Source: an uncultured Lachnospiraceae bacterium (GTDB lineage Bacteria; Bacillota; Clostridia; Lachnospirales; Lachnospiraceae). Taken from it: 36,822 nucleotides of DNA. The stretch is taken from NCBI GenBank assembly GCA_951800145.1, contig CATOJE010000033.1:1-36822 (forward strand). Direction: 5' to 3'. Below are positions 22,048-30,734 of this stretch, one piece after another. Under the pieces are notes generated by a model that made no database searches, was not told the origin of the DNA, and saw nothing but the letters and a program-made list of their open reading frames with translations. The position numbers and the translations under genes were made by a program. Position 1 is the first letter of the stretch. The number at the start of each line of letters is the position of its first letter.

Positions 22048-22602
22048 ATGGATTTTTTCGTGGAAGAAGAGACAAACCTGCTCCGACGCCTGGTCTGCTG
22101 GGTGACGGATATAATTGTGGTAATTGCCATGGCCTGCTTTACTGTGCATGCCTTCGGCGGCCAGATAACCGTGATGGGGAATTCCATGTCTCCCCTGTTA
22201 GAGTCCGGGGATGTGGTGCTGATGAACCGAATCGGATACGATCTGGGTAAGCCGGAGCGGTTTGACGTGGTCGTGTTTCAGCGGGAGGATCAGAAGCAGA
22301 ACATTAAGCGGGTGATCGGCCTTCCGGGAGAAACCATTCAGATTGTGGACGGACAAATTCAGATCAATGGCCAAAGCATACCAGATATACCAGAGCTGGA
22401 GGATTCGAAGAAGATCGCCCTGGCCGGGCTGGCGGAGAATCCGGTGGAGCTTGGGGAGGATGAATATTTCCTTCTGGGTGATAACCGGGATTCCAGCGAG
22501 GACAGCCGCTTTGTTAATGTGGGGAATGTGAAGGAGCAGCAGATCCTTGGCAAGGTCTGGTTCCGGATCCTTCCGACGGTAGAGATGGGGAGGATCCGAT
22601 AA
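22048..22602 (+). CDS. lepB: signal peptidase I
   Basis: This 184-aa type I signal peptidase cleaves exported-protein signal peptides at the outer face of the membrane. It has one N-terminal membrane helix (about 18-38). The catalytic Ser46 lies in MGNSMSPLL and Lys87 in KRVIGLPGE, and the box LGDNRDSSEDSR is present. Length is normal for Gram-positive SipS-type enzymes. AAGGATG precedes the ATG. The place between rplS and rbgA is conserved in Firmicutes. Confidence 0.95.
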   Translation: MDFFVEEETNLLRRLVCWVTDIIVVIAMACFTVHAFGGQITVMGNSMSPLLESGDVVLMNRIGYDLGKPERFDVVVFQREDQKQNIKRVIGLPGETIQIVDGQIQINGQSIPDIPELEDSKKIALAGLAENPVELGEDEYFLLGDNRDSSEDSRFVNVGNVKEQQILGKVWFRILPTVEMGRIR

Positions 22603-22625
22603 GTACGGAGCAATCCGGTATCAAA

Positions 22626-22648
22626 GGGGTCAAAAACCTTTTGACCCC
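22626..22648. repeat. perfect hairpin between lepB and rbgA
   Basis: GGGGTCAAAA (22626-22635), loop ACC, TTTTGACCCC (22639-22648): a perfect 10-bp stem with a 3-base loop. No T-run follows, so it is not a standard terminator. It could be an RNA-stability or processing element, or a repeated palindrome. Confidence 0.6.
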
Positions 22649-22677
22649 GACATCATGTCTGAGGAAAGGAATGGAAT

Positions 22678-23526
22678 ATGAATATACAGTGGTATCCGGG
22701 ACATATGATGAAGGCCAGACGGGCCATGGAGGAGGATATCAAGCTGATTGACCTGATGATCGAGCTGGTGGATGCCAGGGCGCCTCTTTCCAGCCGGAAT
22801 CCGGACATCGACCAATTAGGCCGGGGAAAGGCCAGGCTGATCCTGTTAAATAAGTCGGATTTGGCTGATGAGAGGGCTAATGAGCAGTGGATGTCCTTTT
22901 TTCTTTCCCAAAATATCCAGGCAGTAAAGATGGACTGCCGCACGGGCAATGGCTTAAAGCAGATCAATGGAGCGGTGGCCAATGCCTGTAAGGAGAAGCT
23001 GGAGCGGGATCGGAGAAAGGGGATATTGAACCGGCCCATACGGACTATGGTGGTGGGGATTCCGAATGTGGGGAAATCCACCTTTATCAATGCCTTTGCC
23101 AAAAAGGCCTGCACGAAAACCGGAAATAAACCGGGGGTGACCAAGGGTAATCAATGGATCCGCCTGAATAAAACCCTGGAGCTTTTAGACACCCCGGGGA
23201 TTTTGTGGCCCAGATTCCAGGACCCGCAGGTGGGACAAAGGCTTGCCTGCATCGGCTCCATAAATGATGAGATTCTGCCTAAGGAGGAGCTGGCCTGGGG
23301 GCTTTTAGGGTTTTTAAGGGAGCATTATCCGGAGGCGGTAAGGACCCGCTATGGGGCGGAGGGCGAAACCCCGGAGAAGCTTTTGGAGGAGATCGCCAGG
23401 GCCAGAGCCTGCTTAAAAAAGGGCGGGGAGCTGGATCTTACCCGGGCGGCGAAGCTTCTGTTTGACGACTTTCGCAGCGGGAAGCTGGGGCGGATCACCC
23501 TGGAGCTGCCGTCGGATTTTCTGTAA
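22678..23526 (+). CDS. rbgA: ribosome biogenesis GTPase RbgA (YlqF)
   Basis: This 282-aa circularly permuted GTPase has its G4 motif NKSD (58-61) before the P-loop GIPNVGKSTF (127-136) and DTPGILWP. The opening IQWYPGHMMKARR is diagnostic. RbgA drives late 50S subunit assembly (incorporation of L16 and others). AGGAAAGG precedes the ATG. It lies between lepB and rnhB as in Bacillus. Confidence 0.96.
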   Translation: MNIQWYPGHMMKARRAMEEDIKLIDLMIELVDARAPLSSRNPDIDQLGRGKARLILLNKSDLADERANEQWMSFFLSQNIQAVKMDCRTGNGLKQINGAVANACKEKLERDRRKGILNRPIRTMVVGIPNVGKSTFINAFAKKACTKTGNKPGVTKGNQWIRLNKTLELLDTPGILWPRFQDPQVGQRLACIGSINDEILPKEELAWGLLGFLREHYPEAVRTRYGAEGETPEKLLEEIARARACLKKGGELDLTRAAKLLFDDFRSGKLGRITLELPSDFL

Positions 23527-23643
23527 GTCCGCCGCCCGCTGTAAGCAGGCAGGCAACAGGCAGGTGAAGGAGAGATAAGGCAAGAAGTACAGAGCGCGAT
23601 TTACCGTCTGACCAGGCGTGAACAGCAATGAATGGAGGAGGAT

Positions 23644-24312
23644 ATGGGGAGAAGGAAGGAACTGACAGGGGAGAAGCTGGAGAAGGAACTAGCCAGGCTG
23701 GATGGGATGCTTGTGTATGAGCGCCAGTATTCCTGGGCCTCCTTTATCTGCGGGGTGGATGAGGCCGGGCGGGGGCCCTTAGCCGGGCCGGTAACAGCCG
23801 GGGCGGTGATCCTTCCCAAGGGCTTGAAAATTCTTCATCTGAATGATTCCAAAAAGCTTTCGGAGAAGCGGCGGGAGGAGCTTTACCTGGAAATCCAGGA
23901 AAAGGCGGTTTCCTGGGCCATTGGCATGGCAGATCCCGGGCGGATCGATGAAATCAACATTCTCCAGGCCACTTATGAGGCTATGCGAAAGGCAGTCCTT
24001 GGCCTTTCAAGGGAGCCGGAGGTGCTGTTAAATGACGCGGTGATGATCCCTGGACTGGCCATGAAGCAGGTAAAGCTGATCCATGGGGACGGGATCAGCC
24101 TGTCCATCGCAGCTGCCAGCGTGATGGCAAAGGTGACCAGAGACCACATGATGGCAGAATATGACCAGCTCTATCCGGAATATGGCTTTGGAAAACATAA
24201 GGGCTACGGCACAGCTGCCCACATTCAGGCGCTCAGGGAGTATGGCCCCTGCCCCATCCATCGGAAAACCTTTATCGGAAAATTCGTAAAGGAGAGGGAA
24301 GCGGATGAATAA
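23644..24312 (+). CDS. rnhB: ribonuclease HII
   Basis: This 222-aa enzyme removes single ribonucleotides and RNA from RNA-DNA hybrids. Catalytic D39 and E40 lie in GVDEAGRGPLAGPV, with the later acidic residue in LLNDAVMIPG and the D in TRDHMM; the KHKGYGTAAHIQAL motif is also typical. The ATG at 23644 is chosen because GGAGGAGG (23634-23641) serves as its ribosome-binding site; an in-frame ATG at 23632 would put that site inside the gene. It overlaps yraN by eight bases. Confidence 0.95.
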   Translation: MGRRKELTGEKLEKELARLDGMLVYERQYSWASFICGVDEAGRGPLAGPVTAGAVILPKGLKILHLNDSKKLSEKRREELYLEIQEKAVSWAIGMADPGRIDEINILQATYEAMRKAVLGLSREPEVLLNDAVMIPGLAMKQVKLIHGDGISLSIAAASVMAKVTRDHMMAEYDQLYPEYGFGKHKGYGTAAHIQALREYGPCPIHRKTFIGKFVKEREADE

Positions 24313-24658
24313 AAGACAGTTGGGAAACCGCAGGGAGGAGCAGGCGGTTTCCTTTCTGCGCAGTAAGGGATATCGGATTCTGGCCCAAAACTTTCGCTGC
24401 CGCCAGGGGGAGATCGATATTATCGGGGAAAGGGGCGGCTGCCTGGTGTTTTTCGAGGTGAAATACCGCAGCGGCGCCGGCTGCGGCGACCCGGCAGAAG
24501 CGGTAGACCAGAGGAAGCAGCAGAGGATTTATCACACAGCCCGGTATTATTTGTATAAAAATGGATATGACCAGGACAGGGCCTGCCGGTTTGACGTCAT
24601 CGCCCTTTACGGGGACGGCAGGATAATACAGATTGAAAATGCATTTGACGCGGTTTGA
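24305..24658 (+). CDS. yraN: YraN/UPF0102 family protein
   Basis: This 117-aa protein has a restriction-endonuclease-like fold with residues GEIDIIGERGGCLVFFEVKYRSG (E...D...ExK pattern). Its start overlaps the end of rnhB, the usual arrangement. A role in DNA processing is suspected from the fold, but it has not been firmly proven in bacteria. Confidence 0.93.
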   Translation: MNKRQLGNRREEQAVSFLRSKGYRILAQNFRCRQGEIDIIGERGGCLVFFEVKYRSGAGCGDPAEAVDQRKQQRIYHTARYYLYKNGYDQDRACRFDVIALYGDGRIIQIENAFDAV

Positions 24659-24671
24659 CAGAAGGATTTGT

Positions 24672-24727
24672 GTACATCTGACAAAAATCATCTCACAAAA
24701 TCAGGCACAAAGAGATTCCGAGAGCAC
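24672..24727 (+). repeat. interspersed intergenic repeat, family A, copy 2
   Basis: It matches 551-608 over its whole length (ACATCT, A-run, TCATCTCACAAAATC, GG-ACAAAGAGA-TCCGAGAGC). Its second half also matches 30687-30714. It fills the gap between yraN and pgeF, about 30 bases before the pgeF start. Confidence 0.65.
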
Positions 24728-24756
24728 ATTTTTACAGAAAGGAAGAGAGGCTGAGA

Positions 24757-25626
24757 ATGGATATGGAGCCAATTCGCTGGAGCTTTGCAGATAACAGAAG
24801 GGTATTTAACACGATATGGGATAAGGGGGTCCCCTACCTGTCCTTTCGCGCCCTAGAGGAGACCGGGCTGGTGGCGAATGGGTTTTCCACCCGCATGGGA
24901 GGCGCCAGCACAGGTATATATGCCACTATGAATTTTTCCTACAGCAGGGAGGATGACCCGGCCCATGTGCTGGAAAACTATACCCGGATGGCCTCTGCCC
25001 TGGGAGTGGATCGGGACCGGATGGTGGTTTCCTATCAGACCCACACCACCAATGTGCGCCTGGTGACAAAAGAGGACGCGGGGAAGGGCGTGATCCGGGA
25101 GCGGGATTACCAGGATGTGGACGGACTGATCTGTGATATCCCCGGGATTACCCTGGTGACCTTTTACGCAGACTGTGTCCCTCTTTATTTTGCAGACCCG
25201 AAAAATCGGGCGGTGGGGCTGAGCCACTCCGGCTGGCGGGGCACCGTAAATAGGATGGGGGAGAAAACCCTTCAGGCGATGAAGGAAGCCTTTGGCACCA
25301 GGCCGGAGGATGTGATCGCCTGTGTGGGCCCCAGCATCTGTAAAGATTGCTACGAGGTGGGCGAGGAAGTGGTGGAAAAGTTTCGCCAGTCCTTTTCCCC
25401 GGAAAGCTGGGATGCACTGTTTCAGGCCAATGGAACGCCGGGAAAATACCAGCTTGACCTGTGGAAGGCCAATGAAATCGTGTTAAAGGAGGCCGGTGTG
25501 CCCCTGTCCCAGATCACAGTTACCAATCTCTGCACCCTCTGCAACCACCAATATCTTTTCTCCCACCGGAAATGCGGGGAGAGAAGAGGGAATTTGGCAG
25601 CTTTTCTGGGATTATATGGAAGATAA
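24757..25626 (+). CDS. pgeF: PgeF/YfiH family (DUF152) zinc enzyme
   Basis: This 289-aa protein has the zinc-binding triad of the family: H96 in YQTHTTNV, C140 in FYADCVPLYF and H157 in LSHSGWRGT. Members have been described as peptidoglycan-editing factor, laccase-like oxidase and purine nucleoside phosphorylase/adenosine deaminase; biochemical work favours the purine nucleoside activities. The C-terminal CTLCNHQYLFSHRK is typical of the family. GGAAGAGAGG precedes the ATG. It may be co-transcribed with yraN through the repeat-filled gap. Confidence 0.92.
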   Translation: MDMEPIRWSFADNRRVFNTIWDKGVPYLSFRALEETGLVANGFSTRMGGASTGIYATMNFSYSREDDPAHVLENYTRMASALGVDRDRMVVSYQTHTTNVRLVTKEDAGKGVIRERDYQDVDGLICDIPGITLVTFYADCVPLYFADPKNRAVGLSHSGWRGTVNRMGEKTLQAMKEAFGTRPEDVIACVGPSICKDCYEVGEEVVEKFRQSFSPESWDALFQANGTPGKYQLDLWKANEIVLKEAGVPLSQITVTNLCTLCNHQYLFSHRKCGERRGNLAAFLGLYGR

Positions 25627-25674
25627 GATACAGCTGAAGCTGGACGCCAGTGATTTTGCTCCAAGATTGCAGCT

Positions 25675-25833
25675 CTATTCCCGAATATAAATGCCCTGGG
25701 ATTCAATCCAGTCCAGGATATCCTGCCTGGCATCGTAGTCCGGGTCATTTCCCTGCTGGTGGGGAGGGAGATTTTCCTCCTGGCGCAGACTGCGGATCAT
25801 GGTTAAAATTTCTTCTTCTCTTGATGGATTCAT
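25675..25833 (-). CDS. small acidic hypothetical protein (52 aa)
   Basis: The frame starts at ATG 25833 after AAGGAAGG and encodes MNPSREEEILTMIRSLRQEE followed by a Pro/Gln/Asp-rich part and DILDWIESQGIYIRE. The upstream in-frame ATG at 25872 lies inside the prs terminator and is rejected. It converges on pgeF. No family is recognised, but codon use and the ribosome-binding site support expression. Confidence 0.6.
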   Translation of the reverse strand: MNPSREEEILTMIRSLRQEENLPPHQQGNDPDYDARQDILDWIESQGIYIRE

Positions 25834-25869
25834 AAAAATACCTTCCTTTCTGATCAGGATTAAAAAATG

Positions 25870-25905
25870 CAAAAAAGAGGTCCGGAATTGTCCAGGGCCT
25901 CTTTG
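25870..25905 (-). terminator. intrinsic terminator after prs
   Basis: On the minus strand AAAGAGG (25904-25898) pairs with CCTCTTT (25880-25874), extended inside by CC/GG pairs, and is followed by T residues (25876-25871). It ends the prs transcript about 75 bases after the stop codon. Confidence 0.8.
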
Positions 25906-25977
25906 CCGTAATCGTTAATGAAAATTTATAAGCTTCCCCTATGTATCATGTACATTGCCGCCAGTCGGCCTTCCAGC

Positions 25978-27186
25978 TTACCGGATTACCTGGTAGTAAT
26001 CATATCCGTCCGCGTGATAATTTTGGATCAGCGTTTGTATCTTTTCGGTAGGAGACAGGGCGGAGCCAATGGGCACATCGTGGTTCAGGGAATTAATAAT
26101 CGCCGCCAGATATTTGCTCATATCCGCCTCCACATACCACTCCCGATTAAAAAGCTCTTCCGGGCGGTAGTTCAGATTGGTGGTAATTACGTAATCAATA
26201 TATCCCTTCTCATAAAACTCATCAAATTTCTCCAGGCCGCCGGTAAAGAGACCGAAGGTACAGCACACAATCACCTTTGCGGCCTTCCGCTCCCGCAGCT
26301 CCTTGGCGGTATCCAGCATGCTCTCGCCGGAGGCAATCATGTCGTCGATAATCAATACCGTCTTTCCCTCCACCGAGGTTCCTAAAAACTCATGGGCGAC
26401 AATGGGATTCCGTCCATTTACCACCCGGGAATAATCCCGCCGCTTATAAAACATCCCCATATCCACCCCAAGATTATTCGCCAGGTACACAGCACGGTTC
26501 ATGGCGCCTTCATCGGGGCTGATAATCATCAGGTGGTCCTTGTCGATCTGCAGATCCTTATCATGGCGGAACAGGGCCTTGACAAACTGATAGGTAGGCA
26601 TGAAATTATCAAAGCCGTGGAGCGGGATGGCGTTCTGCACCCTGGGATCGTGGGCGTCGAAGGTGATAATATTGCTGACACCCATGGAAACCAGCTCCTG
26701 CAGGGCCATAGCGCAGTCTAAGGATTCCCGCTTGGTGCGCTTGTGCTGGCGGCTTTCGTAGAGGAAGGGCATAATCACATTCACCCGGTGGGCGGTGGTG
26801 GCGCAGGCCCCGATGAGACGCTTTAAATCCTGATAATGATCATCCGGGGACATGTGGTTTACATTGCCGCTTACCTTATAGGTGAGGCTGTAATTAGTCA
26901 CATCCACCATGGCAAAAATATCTGCGCCCCGGACGGACTCGTGGATCACAGCCTTCGCTTCCCCGCTTCCGAAGCGGGGGCATTGACATTTCAGCAGATA
27001 GGAATCCACATCATAGCCCCGGTAATGCAGATCCGCCTTCCTGCGGATTAATTCCTGGGTATCATTTCTGCGGAAATCAACGATGTGGTCATTTACCTTC
27101 CGGGCAAAGGGCTCGATGCTTTCCAGTGCTGCAACCTTTAATGGTGCTACGGGCAGGGAATCATTAAAAACATAATTATTTGCCAT
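25978..27186 (-). CDS. prs: ribose-phosphate pyrophosphokinase (long form)
   Basis: The 402-aa enzyme makes PRPP from ribose 5-phosphate and ATP for nucleotide, His and Trp synthesis. The PRPP loop VLIIDDMIASGESML and the segment NVIMPFLYESRQHKRTKRESL are clear. It is about 80 residues longer than the classical 315-aa form, with extra N-terminal sequence; such long forms are common in Lachnospiraceae. GGAGGAG precedes the ATG. It has its own promoter and terminator and is divergent from the sugar transporter. Confidence 0.95.
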   Translation of the reverse strand: MANNYVFNDSLPVAPLKVAALESIEPFARKVNDHIVDFRRNDTQELIRRKADLHYRGYDVDSYLLKCQCPRFGSGEAKAVIHESVRGADIFAMVDVTNYSLTYKVSGNVNHMSPDDHYQDLKRLIGACATTAHRVNVIMPFLYESRQHKRTKRESLDCAMALQELVSMGVSNIITFDAHDPRVQNAIPLHGFDNFMPTYQFVKALFRHDKDLQIDKDHLMIISPDEGAMNRAVYLANNLGVDMGMFYKRRDYSRVVNGRNPIVAHEFLGTSVEGKTVLIIDDMIASGESMLDTAKELRERKAAKVIVCCTFGLFTGGLEKFDEFYEKGYIDYVITTNLNYRPEELFNREWYVEADMSKYLAAIINSLNHDVPIGSALSPTEKIQTLIQNYHADGYDYYQVIR

Positions 27187-27234
27187 ATCGGCGGCTCCTC
27201 CGTTCTTGTGGCTAAAGATTGTCCTTACTTAAAT

Positions 27235-27264
27235 TTTATATCATTTTCTGACGATTGCCGTCAA
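27235..27264 (-). promoter_or_regulatory. prs promoter with overlapping inverted repeat
   Basis: On the minus strand TTGACG (27264-27259), an 18-bp spacer and TATAAA (27240-27235). TGACG-ATTGC-CGTCA (27249-27263) is a perfect 5-bp inverted repeat over the -35 box, a possible repressor site. Confidence 0.65.
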
Positions 27265-27346
27265 TAGATTTTTGGGCTAAAAAGATATAATTTTCGTTTG
27301 CTGTACAACCACCCGGAATTCCAACCATTTACATCGGATTTTTGAG

Positions 27347-27375
27347 TTAACATCCCGCCTGCCCTCTGGTAGAAT
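27347..27375 (+). promoter_or_regulatory. promoter for the sugar transporter operon
   Basis: TTAACA (27347-27352), a 17-bp spacer and TAGAAT (27370-27375), about 80 bases before the binding-protein start. In such loci a YesN-type activator usually binds nearby; no clear site is seen. Confidence 0.6.
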
Positions 27376-27454
27376 AAAGGCACAGGAAACATTTGACCTA
27401 CCCCGGGGAATCATATCGTGTAAGGTGATACAAACCAGAAAGGAAAGGAGCATT

Positions 27455-28897
27455 ATGAAGAAACGAATCGCAATCATGCTGGCATTTGCTGTGTCTACGT
27501 CTATTATGGCGGGCTGCGGAAATCAGAAGGGATCCGCGGGACAGCCGGTGAGCACAGGAAGCGGGGCCGGGGAAGCCTCAGAAAAGGCAGACGCGCCGGG
27601 GAAGGAAGACGCCGGTGAGAAATCCGGGGAAGCGGAAGGAACGGATCCCATGGCAGGGGTTACCGATGACGGGACCGAAAAGACCATTACCTACTGGCAT
27701 ACCTTTACCGAAGGCGCCAGGAAGGATTATATCGATCAGATGGTGGCGGACTATATGGAAGCCCATCCAAATGTTACAGTGAATGTGGAGGTGTACCCCT
27801 GGAACGTGTTTACCCAGAAGTGGACGGCCGGTCTGGCAGCCGGGGCTCTTCCGGATGTAAGCAGCGTGAATCCGGATAATCTTTTCGCCATCCAGCAGGC
27901 AGGGGCAGTCCTTCCCATGAATCCATTGATTGACGCATTGGGGGAGGATTACTTCCTGAAGAAGCCTTTGGAAAATTTTACCTATGAAGATGTGATTTTA
28001 GGGATTCCCTACTACCTTCACTCCTATGTGATGTGGTATCGAAAGGATGTTCTGGAGGAGAAGGGCCTGGAGGTTCCGAAAAACTGGGAGGAGCTTTTAG
28101 CCGCGGTGAAGGAGATCGCGGATCCGCCGAACCAGTATGGATTTACCATTGCCATGTCGAAGAATGACCAGATGTGCGCCCAGCTTCTCAGCTGCTTTGC
28201 CAAGGCGGAGGGAGCGGCCCTGATCACAGAGGAGGATCAGGGGAATCTGACGGATCCCAAGGTGGTGAAGGCCCTTCAGCTGATGGCGGATTTATATAAG
28301 GCAGGATCGCCGGAGGGCTCTATTAATTACGGGCTGTCAGAGCAGAATGATGTGTTCTTCCAGGGAAAGTCCACCTTTGCCTTCGGCTCCGGCTTCCACA
28401 TCAATGGGGTGAAGCAGAATTCGCCGGAGCTCTTAGATAAGATCGCGGCGGTTCCCTTTATGGGGCCAGATGGGGAAACCCTGGGGGATACGGCCTTTGT
28501 CATCGGCCTGATGGGCTGGAATCAGACCGAGTATCCGGAAACCGTATACGATTTTATCCGCTTCCATTTTGAGAATGAGCGCTATATTGAATTCCTCCAC
28601 CTGATCCCCGGCGGGCAGCTTCCGGCTACCACTGAGGCGGCAAATTCCGACGCATTTTTTGACAATGACACCATCCGCCAGTTCCAGGAGGAGATTACCT
28701 ACATCCAGAAGGGGATTGAAAAGGGAACCTTCATGGGCATGGACTTTGGCCTGACGCCGGCAGCGGCGGCCCTGACCAGCCAGGGAATTATCGAGGAATG
28801 CCTCCAGGATATGGTGCTGAACGGGACGCCTGCGGAGGAGGCGGCGGCAAAGGCAAATGAGAAGCTAAATGCAGCCATTGAAATCCTGATGGAATAG
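27455..28897 (+). CDS. ABC transporter sugar-binding lipoprotein (CUT1 family)
   Basis: This 480-aa extracellular solute-binding protein begins with a lipoprotein signal (MKKRIAIMLAFAVSTSIMAGC, lipobox with C21). A Gly/Ala/Glu/Lys-rich flexible linker follows to about residue 65, then the family 1 binding domain (ITYWHTFTEGARKDYIDQMV, LPDVSSVNPDNLFAIQQAG, GIPYYLHSYVMWYRKDVL). It captures a sugar or oligosaccharide; the ligand is not evident. GGAAAGGAG lies before ATG 27455; an upstream in-frame GTG at 27425 is rejected since it would spoil the signal peptide. It is the first gene of an operon with two permeases. Confidence 0.92.
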   Translation: MKKRIAIMLAFAVSTSIMAGCGNQKGSAGQPVSTGSGAGEASEKADAPGKEDAGEKSGEAEGTDPMAGVTDDGTEKTITYWHTFTEGARKDYIDQMVADYMEAHPNVTVNVEVYPWNVFTQKWTAGLAAGALPDVSSVNPDNLFAIQQAGAVLPMNPLIDALGEDYFLKKPLENFTYEDVILGIPYYLHSYVMWYRKDVLEEKGLEVPKNWEELLAAVKEIADPPNQYGFTIAMSKNDQMCAQLLSCFAKAEGAALITEEDQGNLTDPKVVKALQLMADLYKAGSPEGSINYGLSEQNDVFFQGKSTFAFGSGFHINGVKQNSPELLDKIAAVPFMGPDGETLGDTAFVIGLMGWNQTEYPETVYDFIRFHFENERYIEFLHLIPGGQLPATTEAANSDAFFDNDTIRQFQEEITYIQKGIEKGTFMGMDFGLTPAAAALTSQGIIEECLQDMVLNGTPAEEAAAKANEKLNAAIEILME

Positions 28898-28920
28898 CAA
28901 AAGAGACAGGAGGGGACAGC

Positions 28921-29811
28921 ATGATCAAAAAATTTGTCAACCGCCACATGTGTGGGGTATTTATAGCACCGGCGTTTCTGGTTACCATACTGCTTCTGGC
29001 GTATCCTATCTGCATCAGTGTTTTTTACAGCTTTACCAATAAAAGTCTTCTGGGAAAGCCGCTGAAGTTTACAGGCTTTGGCAATTATCAGTCTGTGCTG
29101 TCCAATCCAGAATTTTATCAGGCCTTGTGGAATACCATGGTTTACACCGTGATTTCCCTGTCCCTGCAGCTGATGCTCGGATTTATCCTGGCCCTTGCCC
29201 TGAACCGGATCACCCGGTTCAAGGGCCTGTTCCGCACCCTGATTTTAATTCCCTGGGCCTTTCCGATGATCATTGTCACCTTCACCTGGTCCTACCTGCT
29301 GAATGATCTGTACGGGATTGTCAATGGAAAGCTGCTGCAGTGGGGCCTCATCGCCCAGCCCATCCAGTTTCTGGCGGATCCCAGATATGCCATGGTTACC
29401 GTCAGCCTGGTGAATGTGTGGTTTGGGGTGCCCTTATTCGCGGTGAATATTCTGGCAAGCCTGCAGACCATCCCAAGGGATCTCTACGAGGCGGCTATGA
29501 TTGACGGGGCCAGCGCCTGGATGCGGTTTCGCTTTATCACCCTTCCCTTTGTGCGGGTGATTGCAGGGCTTTTGATTATCCTCAGGACCATATGGATTTT
29601 CAACAGCTTTGACCTGATCTTTTTAATGACCGGCGGAGGGCCCGGGACAGCCACGGTGACGGTTCCCATCTTTGCATACCGCATGGGATGGACGCTGTAT
29701 TCTCTGGGGCGGTCCTCCGCAGTAACCATTCTCCTTCTGCTGTTTTTGGCAGGAGCCTGTTTCCTGTATTTCCGGATTTTAGACCGGTGGGAGAGGGAGG
29801 TGAGCCAGTGA
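28921..29811 (+). CDS. sugar ABC transporter permease, MalF-like
   Basis: This 296-aa protein has six membrane helices and the EAA loop DLYEAAMIDGASAWMRFRFITLP that contacts the ATPase. The N-terminal region (CGVFIAPAFLVTILLLAYPICISVFYSF) is typical of the UgpA/MalF-like subunit of CUT1 transporters. It is 24 bases after the binding protein. Its last codons overlap the GTG start of the second permease. No ATPase gene lies nearby, so a shared MsmK-type ATPase elsewhere is expected. Confidence 0.93.
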   Translation: MIKKFVNRHMCGVFIAPAFLVTILLLAYPICISVFYSFTNKSLLGKPLKFTGFGNYQSVLSNPEFYQALWNTMVYTVISLSLQLMLGFILALALNRITRFKGLFRTLILIPWAFPMIIVTFTWSYLLNDLYGIVNGKLLQWGLIAQPIQFLADPRYAMVTVSLVNVWFGVPLFAVNILASLQTIPRDLYEAAMIDGASAWMRFRFITLPFVRVIAGLLIILRTIWIFNSFDLIFLMTGGGPGTATVTVPIFAYRMGWTLYSLGRSSAVTILLLLFLAGACFLYFRILDRWEREVSQ

Positions 29812-30632
29812 AAAGCAAAGGACTGATTGCTTCTTACCTGATTCTGACCATTGCCGCCGTACTTGCGGCAGGGCCCTTGGTGATCGTCATCTGCGCCTCC
29901 CTGAAGGGGCAGTATGAGATCGTGTCGAATACCGCGTCCCTTCTTCCAGAGGAGATTTCCTTTTACTGGTACCGGGATTTGCTGGAGAAAACGGATTTCC
30001 TGACCTATGTGAGAAACAGCCTGGTTTACTCCTCCCTTTCCACCATCCTGGGGATGGTGATCTCCTCCCTGGCCGCCTATGCCATCACCCGGCTGGGGGG
30101 AAGAAAGCAAAAAAGGTTTACCAGGGTGATTGTGATGACCTATATGTTTCCACCCATTCTCCTGGCCATCCCCTATTTTATCCTGGTGTCTAATCTGGGA
30201 CTGGCAAACTCCCTTCCCGGGCTTTTGCTGGCCTATATGTCCTTTACCGTTCCCTTCTGCACCTATCTTCTGGTCAGCTATTTCCGGACGGTGCCCAGGG
30301 AGATCGAGGATGCGGCCATGATAGACGGGCTGACCAGGCCTGGGGTGTTCTTGCATATAGCCCTGCCCTTAGTGGCGCCGGGGTTAGTGGCTACCGCGAT
30401 TTTCGCCTTTATTAATGCCTGGAATGAGTTTTTGTACTCCCTGTTAATTATCAGCAGCGGGAGCCGGCAGACGGTGTCTGTGGGACTTTATTCCCTCAAG
30501 GGCGGCATGGAGACGCTGCAGTGGGGCGATATGATGGCGGCCTCGGTGATCGTGGTGATTCCCTCCATCCTGTTTTTTTCCCTGATTCAGAAGCGGATCG
30601 CCGGAGGGCTGACGGCGGGGGCGGATCGGTAG
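29808..30632 (+). CDS. sugar ABC transporter permease, MalG-like
   Basis: This 274-aa six-helix permease has the EAA loop EIEDAAMIDGLTRPGVFLHIALP. The GTG start at 29808 overlaps the previous stop (GTGA), and GGGAGGTG precedes it. An earlier in-frame ATG (29688) lies inside the first permease and is rejected. It forms the channel with the MalF-like subunit. Its stop is followed by a tandem repeat and a family A repeat. Confidence 0.93.
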   Translation: MKSKGLIASYLILTIAAVLAAGPLVIVICASLKGQYEIVSNTASLLPEEISFYWYRDLLEKTDFLTYVRNSLVYSSLSTILGMVISSLAAYAITRLGGRKQKRFTRVIVMTYMFPPILLAIPYFILVSNLGLANSLPGLLLAYMSFTVPFCTYLLVSYFRTVPREIEDAAMIDGLTRPGVFLHIALPLVAPGLVATAIFAFINAWNEFLYSLLIISSGSRQTVSVGLYSLKGGMETLQWGDMMAASVIVVIPSILFFSLIQKRIAGGLTAGADR

Positions 30633-30686
30633 AATAGAGCAGAGCAGCAGAGCAGGATAGGTAGAGCAGAGCGGCAGAGCAGGACA
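30628..30686 (+). repeat. imperfect tandem duplication after the permease gene
   Basis: Two units, 30628-30659 and 30660-30686, share GGTAGA, then GAGCAGAGC, GCAGAGCAGGA. The first copy overlaps the permease stop codon and is five bases longer. Confidence 0.6.
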
Positions 30687-30714
30687 TCTGGGCGCAAAGA
30701 GTTTCCGAGAGCAC
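30687..30714 (+). repeat. interspersed intergenic repeat, family A, copy 3 (partial)
   Basis: CAAAGAG-TTCCGAGAGCAC matches the second half of the copy at 24701-24727 with two or three changes. The first half is absent, replaced by the tandem repeat. It ends 20 bases before the next start codon. Confidence 0.55.
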
Positions 30715-30734
30715 TGAAACGGAGAAGGGAGAGA

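Noticed and set aside
29484..30356. A 290-aa minus-strand frame opposite the permeases
   Set aside because: Both forward permeases are certain; the frame is rich in Gly, His and Gln as expected for antisense of hydrophobic codons.
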